This document shows positions 46,571-54,980 of a DNA stretch of 64,000 nucleotides, one piece after another. A program made the translations under genes and the position numbers. The notes beneath the pieces are model-generated. The model ran no database searches, had not been told where the DNA came from, and saw only the letters and a program-made list of their open reading frames with translations. Source of the DNA: Ketobacter sp. MCCC 1A13808 (GTDB lineage: Bacteria; Pseudomonadota; Gammaproteobacteria; Pseudomonadales; Ketobacteraceae). Each line of letters opens with the position of its first letter. Positions within the stretch are counted from its first letter, which is position 1. The stretch spans positions 310,001 to 374,000 of the forward strand of contig NZ_VRKW01000001.1 of the NCBI RefSeq assembly GCF_009746715.1. Direction: 5' to 3'.

Positions 46571-48196
46571 CTAATTAGATTCGCGTAAGCTCTGCAATCG
46601 CGGCCACAAAAAACTAAATTGCGCCCCGCCCAACTCACTCTCGCCTACGCGAACCCGACCGCCATGCCAATATGCGATGCGATTAACAATGGAGAGACCC
46701 AAGCCATAACCGCCCGATGCCCGGGTGCGGCTGTCATCCAATCGAGTAAAGGGTTGAAAGACCCGTTTGCGGTCGGCATCGGGAATGCCGGGGCCGTCGT
46801 CACTGACATCAATACGGAAAACATCGCCCATGGCGGTAAAACTGATTTCGACGCGCCCCTGGGCATAACGCAATGCATTCCCCACCAGGTTCTGGATAAC
46901 GCGATGAATATAGCGCTCTTCCCCCTCGGCAAAGCAACGTTCTTCCGCCAGTTCCGGTGCTATATAGACAACCTGCTTTTCTCCGGATAATGCTTTGCTC
47001 TCCTGCTCAATCCTGCGCATCAACGCATCCAGATCAATCATCACGAAGTCAAGCACCGGGGTGCCCTCTTCCAGCTTGGAGTAAGTTAGAATCTCATCAA
47101 TCAATTTATCCAACTGCTCGATGTCCTGATCGATCAGCTCAACATTGCGTAAGCGTTGCTCGTCGTTCTCTGCATCCATCAACATTTCCAGACCAAAGCG
47201 GATGCGTGCAACCGGCGTGCGCAACTCATGGGACACTGCCCGAGTCAGCTCCTTTTGAGAACTCAGCAATCGTTTAATATGCTCGGTCATTCCGTTGAGC
47301 GTGCCGGCAAGCTGACCAATCGCGTCCGATCCTTCCACCGGCGCCTTCGCATTCAGATCACCGCCACGTATACGTAAAACGGCTTTTTCCAAACTGGATA
47401 AACGACTTTCAAGCGGCTTCACCAACAAAAACACGGCAAAGCCCACCATTCCCAGCGAAATCACGACCATCACGGCCATCAGTTCGAACGGATACCAATT
47501 GAACATGTTCTGCGGGCCTAGCTGCAGCACTTCACCGGTTTCGTTCAACAGTTTATAGGCAGTAATCTGGGTGTTATTGCCGCGATTTCCACCAAAATTA
47601 ACCACCGCCTGCTCTTCATTAAACAGCCGGTGCTTTTTATCGTCATCAAGATTTATTTCAAACGGCGGTACGCGACGCACGGGAAAGCCAAATGTTTTGT
47701 TCAGCTCTTCTAACCGATAATTCCAGTCGGTGATAGGAAATTTAGATAGGTATTGAGACACCAGCTCAGCCATGCCCCGGCCTTGCTGCTCTGTCAGATA
47801 TTCGCCGGAGGCAACCAGATAGCGGGTATCATCCTGCTCATTAATCGCGATGATGGCTTCCCCTTCACGATTAAATTGGTCGGTCAGCCGCAACAGAATT
47901 TTATTCTTGTTCAACTCCCGTAATTCGGACTGACTTAAACTGATTGCGTCCGCGCTGACCAGTTCCATATTTGCATCGAGCAAGCGTCCGACATCGCTAA
48001 CCCAGCGGGCCCGGTAATCAGCGGGCTGATCTACCGTTAGTTCTGCAATCAGCTTGACCGGCCCTTCAACCAGCGTGGTTCGATAATACTGAAGCCGGAA
48101 AAAATTGATGGCTTCGAGCGAAATATAAAAGATAATCCCGATAACAATACAGACCAGGACCATGCCACCATAAATCCGGAGAAAAATACTGTTCAA
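46571..48196 (-). CDS. rstB: Sensor histidine kinase RstB-like
   Basis: Inner-membrane sensor kinase of 541 residues: TM1 (about 8-28), a periplasmic domain of about 200 residues with an RstB-like region, TM2 (about 237-257), HAMP (about 258-312) and HisKA with the phospho-acceptor His in TRAVSHELRTPVARIRFG (about residues 323-340). The HATPase domain follows, with the N box NLVGNALRYA, G1 box DDGPGIPDADR and G2 box GGYGLGLSIVNR. It follows rstA by 47 bp. The stimulus is unknown. Confidence 0.9.
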   Translation of the reverse strand: MNSIFLRIYGGMVLVCIVIGIIFYISLEAINFFRLQYYRTTLVEGPVKLIAELTVDQPADYRARWVSDVGRLLDANMELVSADAISLSQSELRELNKNKILLRLTDQFNREGEAIIAINEQDDTRYLVASGEYLTEQQGRGMAELVSQYLSKFPITDWNYRLEELNKTFGFPVRRVPPFEINLDDDKKHRLFNEEQAVVNFGGNRGNNTQITAYKLLNETGEVLQLGPQNMFNWYPFELMAVMVVISLGMVGFAVFLLVKPLESRLSSLEKAVLRIRGGDLNAKAPVEGSDAIGQLAGTLNGMTEHIKRLLSSQKELTRAVSHELRTPVARIRFGLEMLMDAENDEQRLRNVELIDQDIEQLDKLIDEILTYSKLEEGTPVLDFVMIDLDALMRRIEQESKALSGEKQVVYIAPELAEERCFAEGEERYIHRVIQNLVGNALRYAQGRVEISFTAMGDVFRIDVSDDGPGIPDADRKRVFQPFTRLDDSRTRASGGYGLGLSIVNRIAYWHGGRVRVGESELGGAQFSFLWPRLQSLRESN

Positions 48197-48243
48197 GCGC
48201 CCTCAACCCACGTTGTTGTAGCCCGGTAAAGCCGAAAGCTGGC

Positions 48244-48984
48244 TTAACTCAGGTCCCGCACGAACAAATAGCCTTTACTCCGCACAGTCTTGATTCGGCG
48301 CGGATTCATCGGATCATCACCCACTTTGGGACGAATGCGTGACACCCTGACATCAATCGATCGATCCTGGCCGTCATACTGAATCCCGCGTAAGCGTTCG
48401 AAAATTTCTTCACGCGATAGGATGGTGCCTGCATTCGACGCCAACAACCAAAGTAAATCGTATTCCGCGCTGGTCAGATCCACGGAGTCACCCCCTAACC
48501 AGACTTCACGAGCGCTGTTATCAATGACCAGATCCCCAAACTCCAGACGATTCTGGGTTCCGTCGGCACCGGATTTATCATTTTGGTTATCGATGCTGTC
48601 TGCCCGCCTTAACAAGGCACGAATGCGGGCCAGCAGAACGCGGGGTTTGGCGGGCTTCGCCACATAATCGTCAGCGCCCATTTCCAGACCAAGCACCTGA
48701 TCCACATCGTCAGTACGGGCGGTCAGCATCAAAATGGGTTTTTTGTACTTTTCACGAACGCTTTTGCAGACTTCAAGGCCATCGGCCCCCGGCAGCATAA
48801 GGTCGAGCACCACCATATCCGGCTGTTTCTCGATAATAGCGTCAATGGCAGTGTTACCATCGCCGATGATATCCACTTTCAAGCCATTGCTGCGAAGGTA
48901 TTCTGCGGTTAAATCCGCCAATCGTTCATCGTCTTCGACAATGATGACATAGGGCTGCATATTTTCTGTTGCATCTGTTCGCAT
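48244..48984 (-). CDS. rstA: OmpR-family response regulator RstA-like
   Basis: Two-domain transcription factor of 246 residues. The receiver has the acidic pocket VEDDERL, phospho-acceptor Asp in MVVLDLMLPGADG (near residue 60), and Thr and Lys in MLTARTDD and VAKPAKP. The winged-helix OmpR domain ends with LRGIQYDGQDRSIDVRVSRI and IKTVRSKGYLFV, close to E. coli RstA. Starts at 48984 and 48960 are both possible. It pairs with the downstream rstB. Confidence 0.9.
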   Translation of the reverse strand: MRTDATENMQPYVIIVEDDERLADLTAEYLRSNGLKVDIIGDGNTAIDAIIEKQPDMVVLDLMLPGADGLEVCKSVREKYKKPILMLTARTDDVDQVLGLEMGADDYVAKPAKPRVLLARIRALLRRADSIDNQNDKSGADGTQNRLEFGDLVIDNSAREVWLGGDSVDLTSAEYDLLWLLASNAGTILSREEIFERLRGIQYDGQDRSIDVRVSRIRPKVGDDPMNPRRIKTVRSKGYLFVRDLS

Positions 48985-49387
48985 TAGTGCGACCTCTTCA
49001 CCTGCAAGTGCTGTAAATCTATTGTTTTTTTAACGACTTAGAATAAAAGATAGGTTGTATACGACAACTGCGCCAGTTTTATCAAGCTTTAACAAAAATA
49101 ATCCGGGGCAAAGCAAAGCGACCTGAGCACTAGGGTATAACAGCCCGATCTAATTGGGCTAGGCAAATATTTGTTATCTCACAACTTTTTCACATTTTAT
49201 CCACAGGTTATCCCCGAAAAACCCGCTTGCGGGAAGTTAATCCCGTCACTACTTTTAATGAGCAACCTTAACAGAGCCTTCCCAATTTACACCCGACAAT
49301 AACTATAACGTGAAAAACCGCGCTACTATGACCCCGACTCGTCCCCGCGAATGTCGGGGTTTTTTTTGAAAAATTAAAGGAGGCTGT
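48985..49387. other. Intergenic region between divergent rstA and tag
   Basis: 403 bp, mostly AT-rich. It contains several short inverted repeats (AGCCC-GGGCT near 49140-49160; CCCGCTTGCGGG near 49221-49232), one DnaA-box-like TTATCCACA at 49197-49205, and a strong plus-strand terminator at 49331-49367. A leader or small RNA transcribed toward tag is possible. No protein-coding frame is convincing. Confidence 0.5.
49331..49367 (+). terminator. Intrinsic terminator upstream of tag
   Basis: ACCCCGAC (49331-49338) pairs with GTCGGGGT (49353-49360) around a 14-base loop, followed by a run of eight T residues that begins at the last stem base. It lies 20 bp before the tag ATG and no plus-strand gene precedes it within the intergenic region. 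It would act on a leader transcript (attenuation) or end a small RNA. Confidence 0.75.
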
Positions 49388-49987
49388 ATGCCGCTCAAAC
49401 GATGTGGCTGGTGCGGAGAAGACGAGCTTTACCAGCATTATCACGATGTAGAATGGGGCGTACCCTGCTTTGACGACGCCATTTTATTTGAATTTTTATT
49501 ATTGGAAGGCGCGCAAGCGGGCCTTAGCTGGATAACCGTATTACGTAAACGTGAAAACTACCGCAAAGCCCTGAGCGGGTTCAACGCAGCCAAAATAGCC
49601 CGCTTCACGCCGGCCAAAGTGGAGAAATTACTAGAGGATCCGGGCATCATCAGAAATCGGCTAAAAGTACAAAGCGCGATACGAAACGCCAAAGCCTATT
49701 TGAAAATCCAACAACAACATGGCACTTTTAGTGACTACATCTGGCAATTTGTAGACGGAGCGCCTATCCAGAATCGCTGGAAAACAATGTCACAAGTCCC
49801 CGCCAGCACACCGGAGTCGGATGCCATGAGCAAACAATTAAAAAAAGACGGCTTTAATTTCGTCGGCACGACCATCTGCTATGCCTACATGCAGTCCATG
49901 GGCATGGTGAATGATCACCTTGTGGATTGCTTTCGCTATAAGGAGTGCAAAACGCATCAGGAGAACCCGCCCCTTGGCAGACATTAA
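49388..49987 (+). CDS. tag: DNA-3-methyladenine glycosylase I
   Basis: Base-excision repair enzyme removing 3-methyladenine from alkylated DNA. The 199-residue product begins MPLKRCGWCGEDELYQHYHD, with Cys6 and His zinc ligands; the other ligands are in MVNDHLVDCFRYKEC near the C-terminus. The DVEWGVPCFDDAILFEFLLL and EGAQAGLSWITVLRKRENYR segments are family hallmarks. A good AAAGGAGG ribosome-binding site precedes the ATG. A strong terminator lies directly upstream. Confidence 0.96.
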   Translation: MPLKRCGWCGEDELYQHYHDVEWGVPCFDDAILFEFLLLEGAQAGLSWITVLRKRENYRKALSGFNAAKIARFTPAKVEKLLEDPGIIRNRLKVQSAIRNAKAYLKIQQQHGTFSDYIWQFVDGAPIQNRWKTMSQVPASTPESDAMSKQLKKDGFNFVGTTICYAYMQSMGMVNDHLVDCFRYKECKTHQENPPLGRH

Positions 49988-50207
49988 AAAGCCCGTTTCC
50001 AAACGCAAAATCCTGCCCGCCCTACTGCTTTGCCTGATATTCGGCTATTTCGGTACGCACCGGTTTTACGTGGGCAAAGTCGGCACCGGCATGCTGCAGA
50101 TGCTGACCCTGGGCGGGCTGGGGTTATGGATGCTGTACGATGCGATCGTCCTGGTATTGGGTAAATTCTGCGACTGCGACAATGCGGCCCTGTCCGACTG
50201 GACCTGA
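49974..50207 (+). CDS. TM2 domain-containing small membrane protein
   Basis: A 77-residue protein with two membrane segments. It carries the TM2 signature FGYFGTHRFYVGKVGTGMLQ followed by LGGLGLWMLYDAIVLVLGK (about residues 23-60). Starting at TTG 49974 it reads LADIKKPVSKRK, overlapping tag by 14 bp, with AGGAG about 10 bp upstream. The frame is open further upstream inside tag, but those residues are out-of-frame tag sequence. The role of TM2 proteins in bacteria is not established. Probably co-transcribed with tag. Confidence 0.8.
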   Translation: MADIKKPVSKRKILPALLLCLIFGYFGTHRFYVGKVGTGMLQMLTLGGLGLWMLYDAIVLVLGKFCDCDNAALSDWT

Positions 50208-50215
50208 TGCGGGAG

Positions 50216-51496
50216 TCAGTTTACCAGGTCATAAAAACGCTCAATAAGGGTATTGTGAAACGGCCCTCTTCGACCGTCCACATGCTCTGCGGCCCGGATA
50301 ATGGCGCTATTTATAAAAGCTAAACGGGTATCACCGAACGGTGAAGTGGCAGCACCGCTGCTGTTCACAGTGAACCCCATACTCAGGCCTCGCGAGGGAT
50401 CAGCCCAAGCACCGGAGCCGCCCCAACCGAAATGTCCGAAGGCATGAGGAGTGCGGGGCCCGTGGGTAAAGACCCGGTGGTAGCCCAGCCGCCAATGCAT
50501 CGGTATCGGCACCACCTTGTCTATTTTCCGGCTATGGATCCGGCTCAATTCCCGCACCCGGAAGGGTGTCATAAGACGCACCCCTTGCAGCTCCCCGCCC
50601 TCCGCAATCGCGGCATACATTTTAGCCAGCGAACGTGCCGTAAACATGCCGTTGGCAGCCGGAATGCAACTCTTGACCACCCGTTCATCGTTAAAGCTGA
50701 ACCGGCTCATCCCTCTGGGTGCCAGCCCATTCGCCAGATCCCGCGCATCCAGTCCTAGCACTTGCAGCCCGGTCGTAATCATCTGTCCCCGTATCCGCTT
50801 CTGCATGCTGGGCTTACGACGCACTCTTCCCGACTCTGAGGCTTCAACCGATCGTTTAGGATAAGCGGTCAATATCGCCCGGCGATGCATCTCCTGTTCC
50901 GGTAAACCCACGTACATACCGTCCAGACCCAGGGGATCCACTAATTCCGACTGCAGTAGCTGAGCAAAATTCTTACCGCTGGCTCTGCTCATGGTTTCTC
51001 CCAGCAGCCAGCCGTAGGTCAATCCATGGTAGCCATGCTCCACGCCCGCTTTGTGGGAAGGCGTCGCCTGGGCCAGGCGGCTGGTCATATACTCCCAGTC
51101 GGTCATTTGCATGGCATCGCCTATCAGGTCGCGTATGTTGTATAAACCCGCTTGATGAGTCAGCAGATGCCGGATGCTGATGCCACCTTTACCGTTTGCA
51201 CCAAACTCTGGCCAGTAATGGCAAACTGGCTGGTCGTATTCCAATACACCACGATCGACCAGAATATGCATTAATGTCGACACCACGCCTTTAGTGGTGG
51301 AAAACGATAATGCCAAGGTATCTTCTGTCCAGGGCGCAGCGGACGCGTCACGTTTGCCTGCCCAAATATCAATAACGCTATGCCCATGATGATAAACGGA
51401 AAGAGCAGAACCACTTTTTCCGTCGTCACGGATATGCCGCATAAATTCCGCAGCGACCGATGTAAAGCCGGGATGTACATAGCCTTCGTATTGCAT
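50216..51496 (-). CDS. Serine hydrolase of the beta-lactamase/EstB family
   Basis: Class C beta-lactamase-fold esterase of 426 residues. The nucleophile motif S-x-x-K appears as ALSFSTTKGVVSTLM (about residues 76-90), the Tyr of the second motif in YHGLTYGWLLGE, and the third-motif region as HAFGHFGWGGSGAW. No signal peptide is evident, so it is more likely an intracellular esterase, as in EstB-type proteins, than a true beta-lactamase. It lies downstream of an arsR-like gene on the same strand (36 bp gap) and may be controlled by it. Confidence 0.88.
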   Translation of the reverse strand: MQYEGYVHPGFTSVAAEFMRHIRDDGKSGSALSVYHHGHSVIDIWAGKRDASAAPWTEDTLALSFSTTKGVVSTLMHILVDRGVLEYDQPVCHYWPEFGANGKGGISIRHLLTHQAGLYNIRDLIGDAMQMTDWEYMTSRLAQATPSHKAGVEHGYHGLTYGWLLGETMSRASGKNFAQLLQSELVDPLGLDGMYVGLPEQEMHRRAILTAYPKRSVEASESGRVRRKPSMQKRIRGQMITTGLQVLGLDARDLANGLAPRGMSRFSFNDERVVKSCIPAANGMFTARSLAKMYAAIAEGGELQGVRLMTPFRVRELSRIHSRKIDKVVPIPMHWRLGYHRVFTHGPRTPHAFGHFGWGGSGAWADPSRGLSMGFTVNSSGAATSPFGDTRLAFINSAIIRAAEHVDGRRGPFHNTLIERFYDLVN

Positions 51497-51532
51497 TTGC
51501 CTTCTCCATACAGCATCCGGACGGCGTCCGGT

Positions 51533-51832
51533 CTACGGGTTAACCTGACAGAAAAAACCTTCTAACTGCTTGCACATCCCTTCATTCAGGTAGCACTTAA
51601 CAAATTTGCCGCTACGTTCCACCCGGATCAAATCTGCGTTGACCAATTCCTTGATATGATGGGAAACGGTGGGTGCGCCTATGTTCAACGCATTGATAAA
51701 GTCGGTTAGTGCGCAGCCCCGTAAATCTTTCGAATCCAACGATTGCTGGCGCAAGATTTCGGTATACATTTGCAGTCGGTTAGGGTGAGACAAGGCTTTG
51801 AATGCCTTCGCCAATATACGGTCGTCCATCAA
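51533..51832 (-). CDS. ArsR-family winged-helix regulator
   Basis: Small repressor of 99 residues. The helix-turn-helix and wing read GAPTVSHHIKELVNADLIRV (about residues 51-70), preceded by LSHPNRLQMYTEILRQQ. Cysteines occur at CALTDF, KCYLN, MCKQ and FFCQV, but the classical ELCVCDL metal-binding motif is absent, so a metal or organic ligand cannot be predicted. It probably controls the serine hydrolase gene downstream. Divergent from tcdA. Confidence 0.85.
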   Translation of the reverse strand: MMDDRILAKAFKALSHPNRLQMYTEILRQQSLDSKDLRGCALTDFINALNIGAPTVSHHIKELVNADLIRVERSGKFVKCYLNEGMCKQLEGFFCQVNP

Positions 51833-51963
51833 CCGGCCTCTTCATCTGAGTATCATAATGTGACAAGTATAGAATTGTAGCAGATTACCGAACAGGCTAT
51901 CCCCCGCATTAGCCCTATCTTATAATGCGGCCCTATTTCGCGAGCAAGAAGGTTGCAGTATCT

Positions 51964-52794
51964 ATGCCGTCACAGGAATATCTAAATCGGTTTGCAGGCA
52001 TCGAACGCCTATACGGTGCGGGCACTCTGGAGATACTGCAACACACCCATATTTGTGTTGTGGGTATTGGCGGCGTCGGCTCCTGGGCTGCTGAAGCGCT
52101 GGCCCGCTCCGGGATAGGTGAGATCACCCTGATGGATCTGGATGATATCTGCATCTCAAACACCAACCGGCAGATCCACGCCACCGCAGATAATTATGGG
52201 CAGTTGAAAGTGGATGCTATGGTGCGCCGTCTGCTCAGTATTAATCCTGAATTAAAGTGCCACGGGGATGCCGACTTTGTCACTGCAGGAAACGTATCAG
52301 AGAAGCTAACCCCTCGATTCCATTACGTTTTAGATGCGACTGACGCAGTGAAACATAAGGTAGCGATGATAGTGCATTGTAAACGCAATAAAATCCCTGT
52401 TTACGTAGTTGGCGGGGCCGGTGGCCAGATCGACCCGACCCGGATTCGCTATGCCGATCTGACCCGGGCCGAGCAAGACCCCCTGCTGGCACTAGTGCGC
52501 AAAAAATTGCGCCAAGACCACGGTTATAGTAGTAACCTTAAACGTCGCTTCAGTATTGAGTGTGTCTATTCTGATGAGCCCCTGATGTTTCCTCAGGCCG
52601 ATGGCAGCGTCTGCAGCAGCCGACCGCAGCGCCAGGAAACAAATAGTCTGCGGCTGGATTGCAGCGGCGGAATCGGCGCCTCAACCTGTGTCACTGCCAG
52701 TTTTGGATTTGTCGCTTGTTCGCGTATTATTACCCGACACCTGTCTAAAGCTCGTACAACCGGTTCCGTCAAAGGGACATTAATAAATCAGTAA
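51964..52794 (+). CDS. tcdA: tRNA threonylcarbamoyladenosine dehydratase
   Basis: E1-like ATP-dependent enzyme that cyclises t6A37 to ct6A in ANN-decoding tRNAs. The 276-residue product has the nucleotide loop VVGIGGVGSWAAEALARSGI (about residues 33-52), TLMDLDDICISNTNRQIHA, and KVAMIVHCKRNKIPVYVVGG. The ATG at 51964 (MPSQEYLNRFAGIERLYG) is preferred over a frame start at 51925 because it matches family N-termini and the 268-residue E. coli protein. Confidence 0.93.
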   Translation: MPSQEYLNRFAGIERLYGAGTLEILQHTHICVVGIGGVGSWAAEALARSGIGEITLMDLDDICISNTNRQIHATADNYGQLKVDAMVRRLLSINPELKCHGDADFVTAGNVSEKLTPRFHYVLDATDAVKHKVAMIVHCKRNKIPVYVVGGAGGQIDPTRIRYADLTRAEQDPLLALVRKKLRQDHGYSSNLKRRFSIECVYSDEPLMFPQADGSVCSSRPQRQETNSLRLDCSGGIGASTCVTASFGFVACSRIITRHLSKARTTGSVKGTLINQ

Positions 52795-52821
52795 GCCGGA
52801 CATTGAGCCGCGCAGAGAATA

Positions 52822-54828
52822 ATGATAATGAAATTGAAGTTTTCCGCATCGCCCCTTAGCAATGCATCGAGCAAACGTTTTCTTTTCCGTGCGACATTAG
52901 GTTTTCTTTTTGCGGTGATATGCAGCCCGCTCCTGGCCGCCGATTCAGAACCGATGAGCAAGTTTATGCTCATCGGCTCCGACGCCTACGAAGTCGTGCT
53001 GGAACCCCGGTCGCTGGATCAATACGGCGTGAACCCAGCAGATTATTCCCACCCGCATTACCATATCCATCTACAGAAGTACCCGCTCAGTGTTGGCCGG
53101 GTTACTGAAATCGACGGGCAATGGCAAGGTATGCTACTGCACCGGGATCAGGTTTTACTCATTAACGATCTGACCGACGATAAACCGCAGGCATTGCTGC
53201 AACAACGTTATGCAGCCACACCGGTTCCAGCAGAGTTGCCCCTCGGGGAATGTGGCAGTAGCCCTGCGCTGCCGGAGCAACTTCAGCAAAAGTCACAGCA
53301 ATACCAATCGCAACCCGCGAGCGCGTCGCTGGCCACCATGCTGGCCAGCCAGGTAAACTACGATTCCATTTGCAGCACCCAGGTCGATGGTATCTGCCTG
53401 GTCGCCGAGCTGACCGTCATTTTTGATACCAAATTCAGAACCGAACATTTTGGCACCAGTTTTAAAACTCAGGCCATTGCAATTCTGGAAAACGTGGACC
53501 TGCTGTTTAAGCAAAACTTTCATATCATCTTCAATCGCATCAATATCGATTACACTGCGGGCGATACGCTGGGGAATAGCCTTGAAATTGATGAAGTGCT
53601 CAGCAACCTGGGTATTGCCCGTATCAATGACCCGAGACCTCAATACGATGTTAATACGAATTCGGTCATGCATTTTATTACCGGCCGTGATTTCACATCC
53701 AGCGGTGATTCAGCCATCGGTCTTGCTTATACGTCGGATTACTCGGACAGTGGCAGACTTGATGAGCCCAGATTATGTACGCCCATCGCCTCCGGTGTAT
53801 CACAGGTATCCGGCTCATCCCAAAACGAAAAAATCACCTTCACCGCACTGACTGTCGCTCACGAAATCGGGCACAATTTCGGTTTTCTGCACGACGGTGA
53901 CGACAACCCGATTGCGAAAAACTGCAGCGACGATGAGTTCATCATGGGGCCCTTTCTAACATCCGGCCTGGATGAGTTTTCGATCTGCTCCCGCAACGCA
54001 CTAAAAGCCAACATCAATGCCATCAGCCGAATTGAAGACTGTTTCGATCTGCCTTTTGACTTAACCCTCAGCGAACGAACGGATACGGTGAAAAACGTCG
54101 GCTCACTGCAACCCTTTAGCACCGCATACGACGTCAATTTCGAAAGCAACAGCAGTCTCGCGACGGTTGCAGTCACCGGCACCCTGAGCGGCAGTGGCGC
54201 TACGTTCGCCGCGGTGACGACCGGCGGTACAGCCTGCACCTTGAGTAATGCGGATCAAACCTATAGTTGTACGTTATCTAACCCGGAAGCAACAACACCG
54301 GTAAACCTGACGATCAATCCAACAGGCCCGGAAATCTCTCTGCAACAACGGGTTAATATCGTTAACGGGCAAAATCTGTTCGAGACCGACTCCACCAACA
54401 ACCAACTTGACTCGACTATTGAAGGCCCCCAGCCAGGCTTGGCTCCGATTAATTTGACCGTCAGTGGCAATGAGACTGCCGCCACCATTTCCTGGCAGGA
54501 CCGATCCTACGATGAGACCGGGTTTAACCTTGAGAAAAGAATCAATCAGGGCAACTGGGAAATTATCGCCAACCTGGCTCCGGACACCCAGACCTACACC
54601 GACACCACGCTAACCGACGGCAACCGCTTCTATTACCGGGTCACTGCCACCTTCAGCGATGGCAATACTGGCACCAGCAATGAAGCCGACATACTGATCG
54701 ACACGCCCCCAATTCCGATCGTCGCACCCGCGGCGTCCGGTGGTGGCGGTGGCGGGCTCGGCTGGCTCAGCCTCGCCCTACTCATGATATTCTCGCCGCT
54801 ACGCAGAGCAATCGACAAACGGGTTTGA
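52822..54828 (+). CDS. Secreted reprolysin-like metalloprotease with GlyGly-CTERM tail
   Basis: Zinc metalloprotease of the metzincin class, 668 residues. It has a signal peptide (about residues 18-39, LFRATLGFLFAVICSPLLAA), a propeptide-like region, and a catalytic domain with VAHEIGHNFGFLHDGDD, i.e. HExxHxxGxxHD with the first His near residue 347; the Met-turn is probably in EFIMGP. A CARDB/DUF11-like beta domain and a fibronectin type III domain (about residues 540-630) follow. The end reads GGGGGGLGWLSLALLMIF then SPLRRAIDK, a GlyGly-CTERM signal: Gly-rich turn, membrane helix, basic tail. This signal is processed by rhombosortase after type II secretion. ATGs at 52822 and 52828 are possible starts. 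Confidence 0.88.
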   Translation: MIMKLKFSASPLSNASSKRFLFRATLGFLFAVICSPLLAADSEPMSKFMLIGSDAYEVVLEPRSLDQYGVNPADYSHPHYHIHLQKYPLSVGRVTEIDGQWQGMLLHRDQVLLINDLTDDKPQALLQQRYAATPVPAELPLGECGSSPALPEQLQQKSQQYQSQPASASLATMLASQVNYDSICSTQVDGICLVAELTVIFDTKFRTEHFGTSFKTQAIAILENVDLLFKQNFHIIFNRINIDYTAGDTLGNSLEIDEVLSNLGIARINDPRPQYDVNTNSVMHFITGRDFTSSGDSAIGLAYTSDYSDSGRLDEPRLCTPIASGVSQVSGSSQNEKITFTALTVAHEIGHNFGFLHDGDDNPIAKNCSDDEFIMGPFLTSGLDEFSICSRNALKANINAISRIEDCFDLPFDLTLSERTDTVKNVGSLQPFSTAYDVNFESNSSLATVAVTGTLSGSGATFAAVTTGGTACTLSNADQTYSCTLSNPEATTPVNLTINPTGPEISLQQRVNIVNGQNLFETDSTNNQLDSTIEGPQPGLAPINLTVSGNETAATISWQDRSYDETGFNLEKRINQGNWEIIANLAPDTQTYTDTTLTDGNRFYYRVTATFSDGNTGTSNEADILIDTPPIPIVAPAASGGGGGGLGWLSLALLMIFSPLRRAIDKRV

Positions 54829-54837
54829 TCACACATC

Positions 54838-54869
54838 GATGCTTTTGTGACCAAATCCACAAAAGCATC
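54838..54869 (+). repeat. 12-bp perfect hairpin after the metalloprotease gene
   Basis: GATGCTTTTGTG (54838-54849) and CACAAAAGCATC (54858-54869) form a perfect 12-bp stem with an 8-base loop, starting nine bases after the stop codon. There is no T-run afterwards, so it is either a Rho-dependent-type terminator hairpin or an mRNA 3'-end stabiliser. Confidence 0.65.
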
Positions 54870-54980
54870 TCGCTTATAGGCGCTTTTAAACCCAGGTGTG
54901 ATCCAAATAGCGGTTCCGACCCACGGGATTTCCCCGGACGTACTACACTGTTCAAAACAGATTCTTGAAGAGTTCTAGTC

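Noticed and set aside
49197-49205. TTATCCACA, a perfect DnaA-box match, followed by TTATCC
   Set aside because: A single box in an AT-rich intergenic region is expected by chance; no cluster of boxes, dnaA/dnaN genes or GC-skew evidence supports a replication origin.
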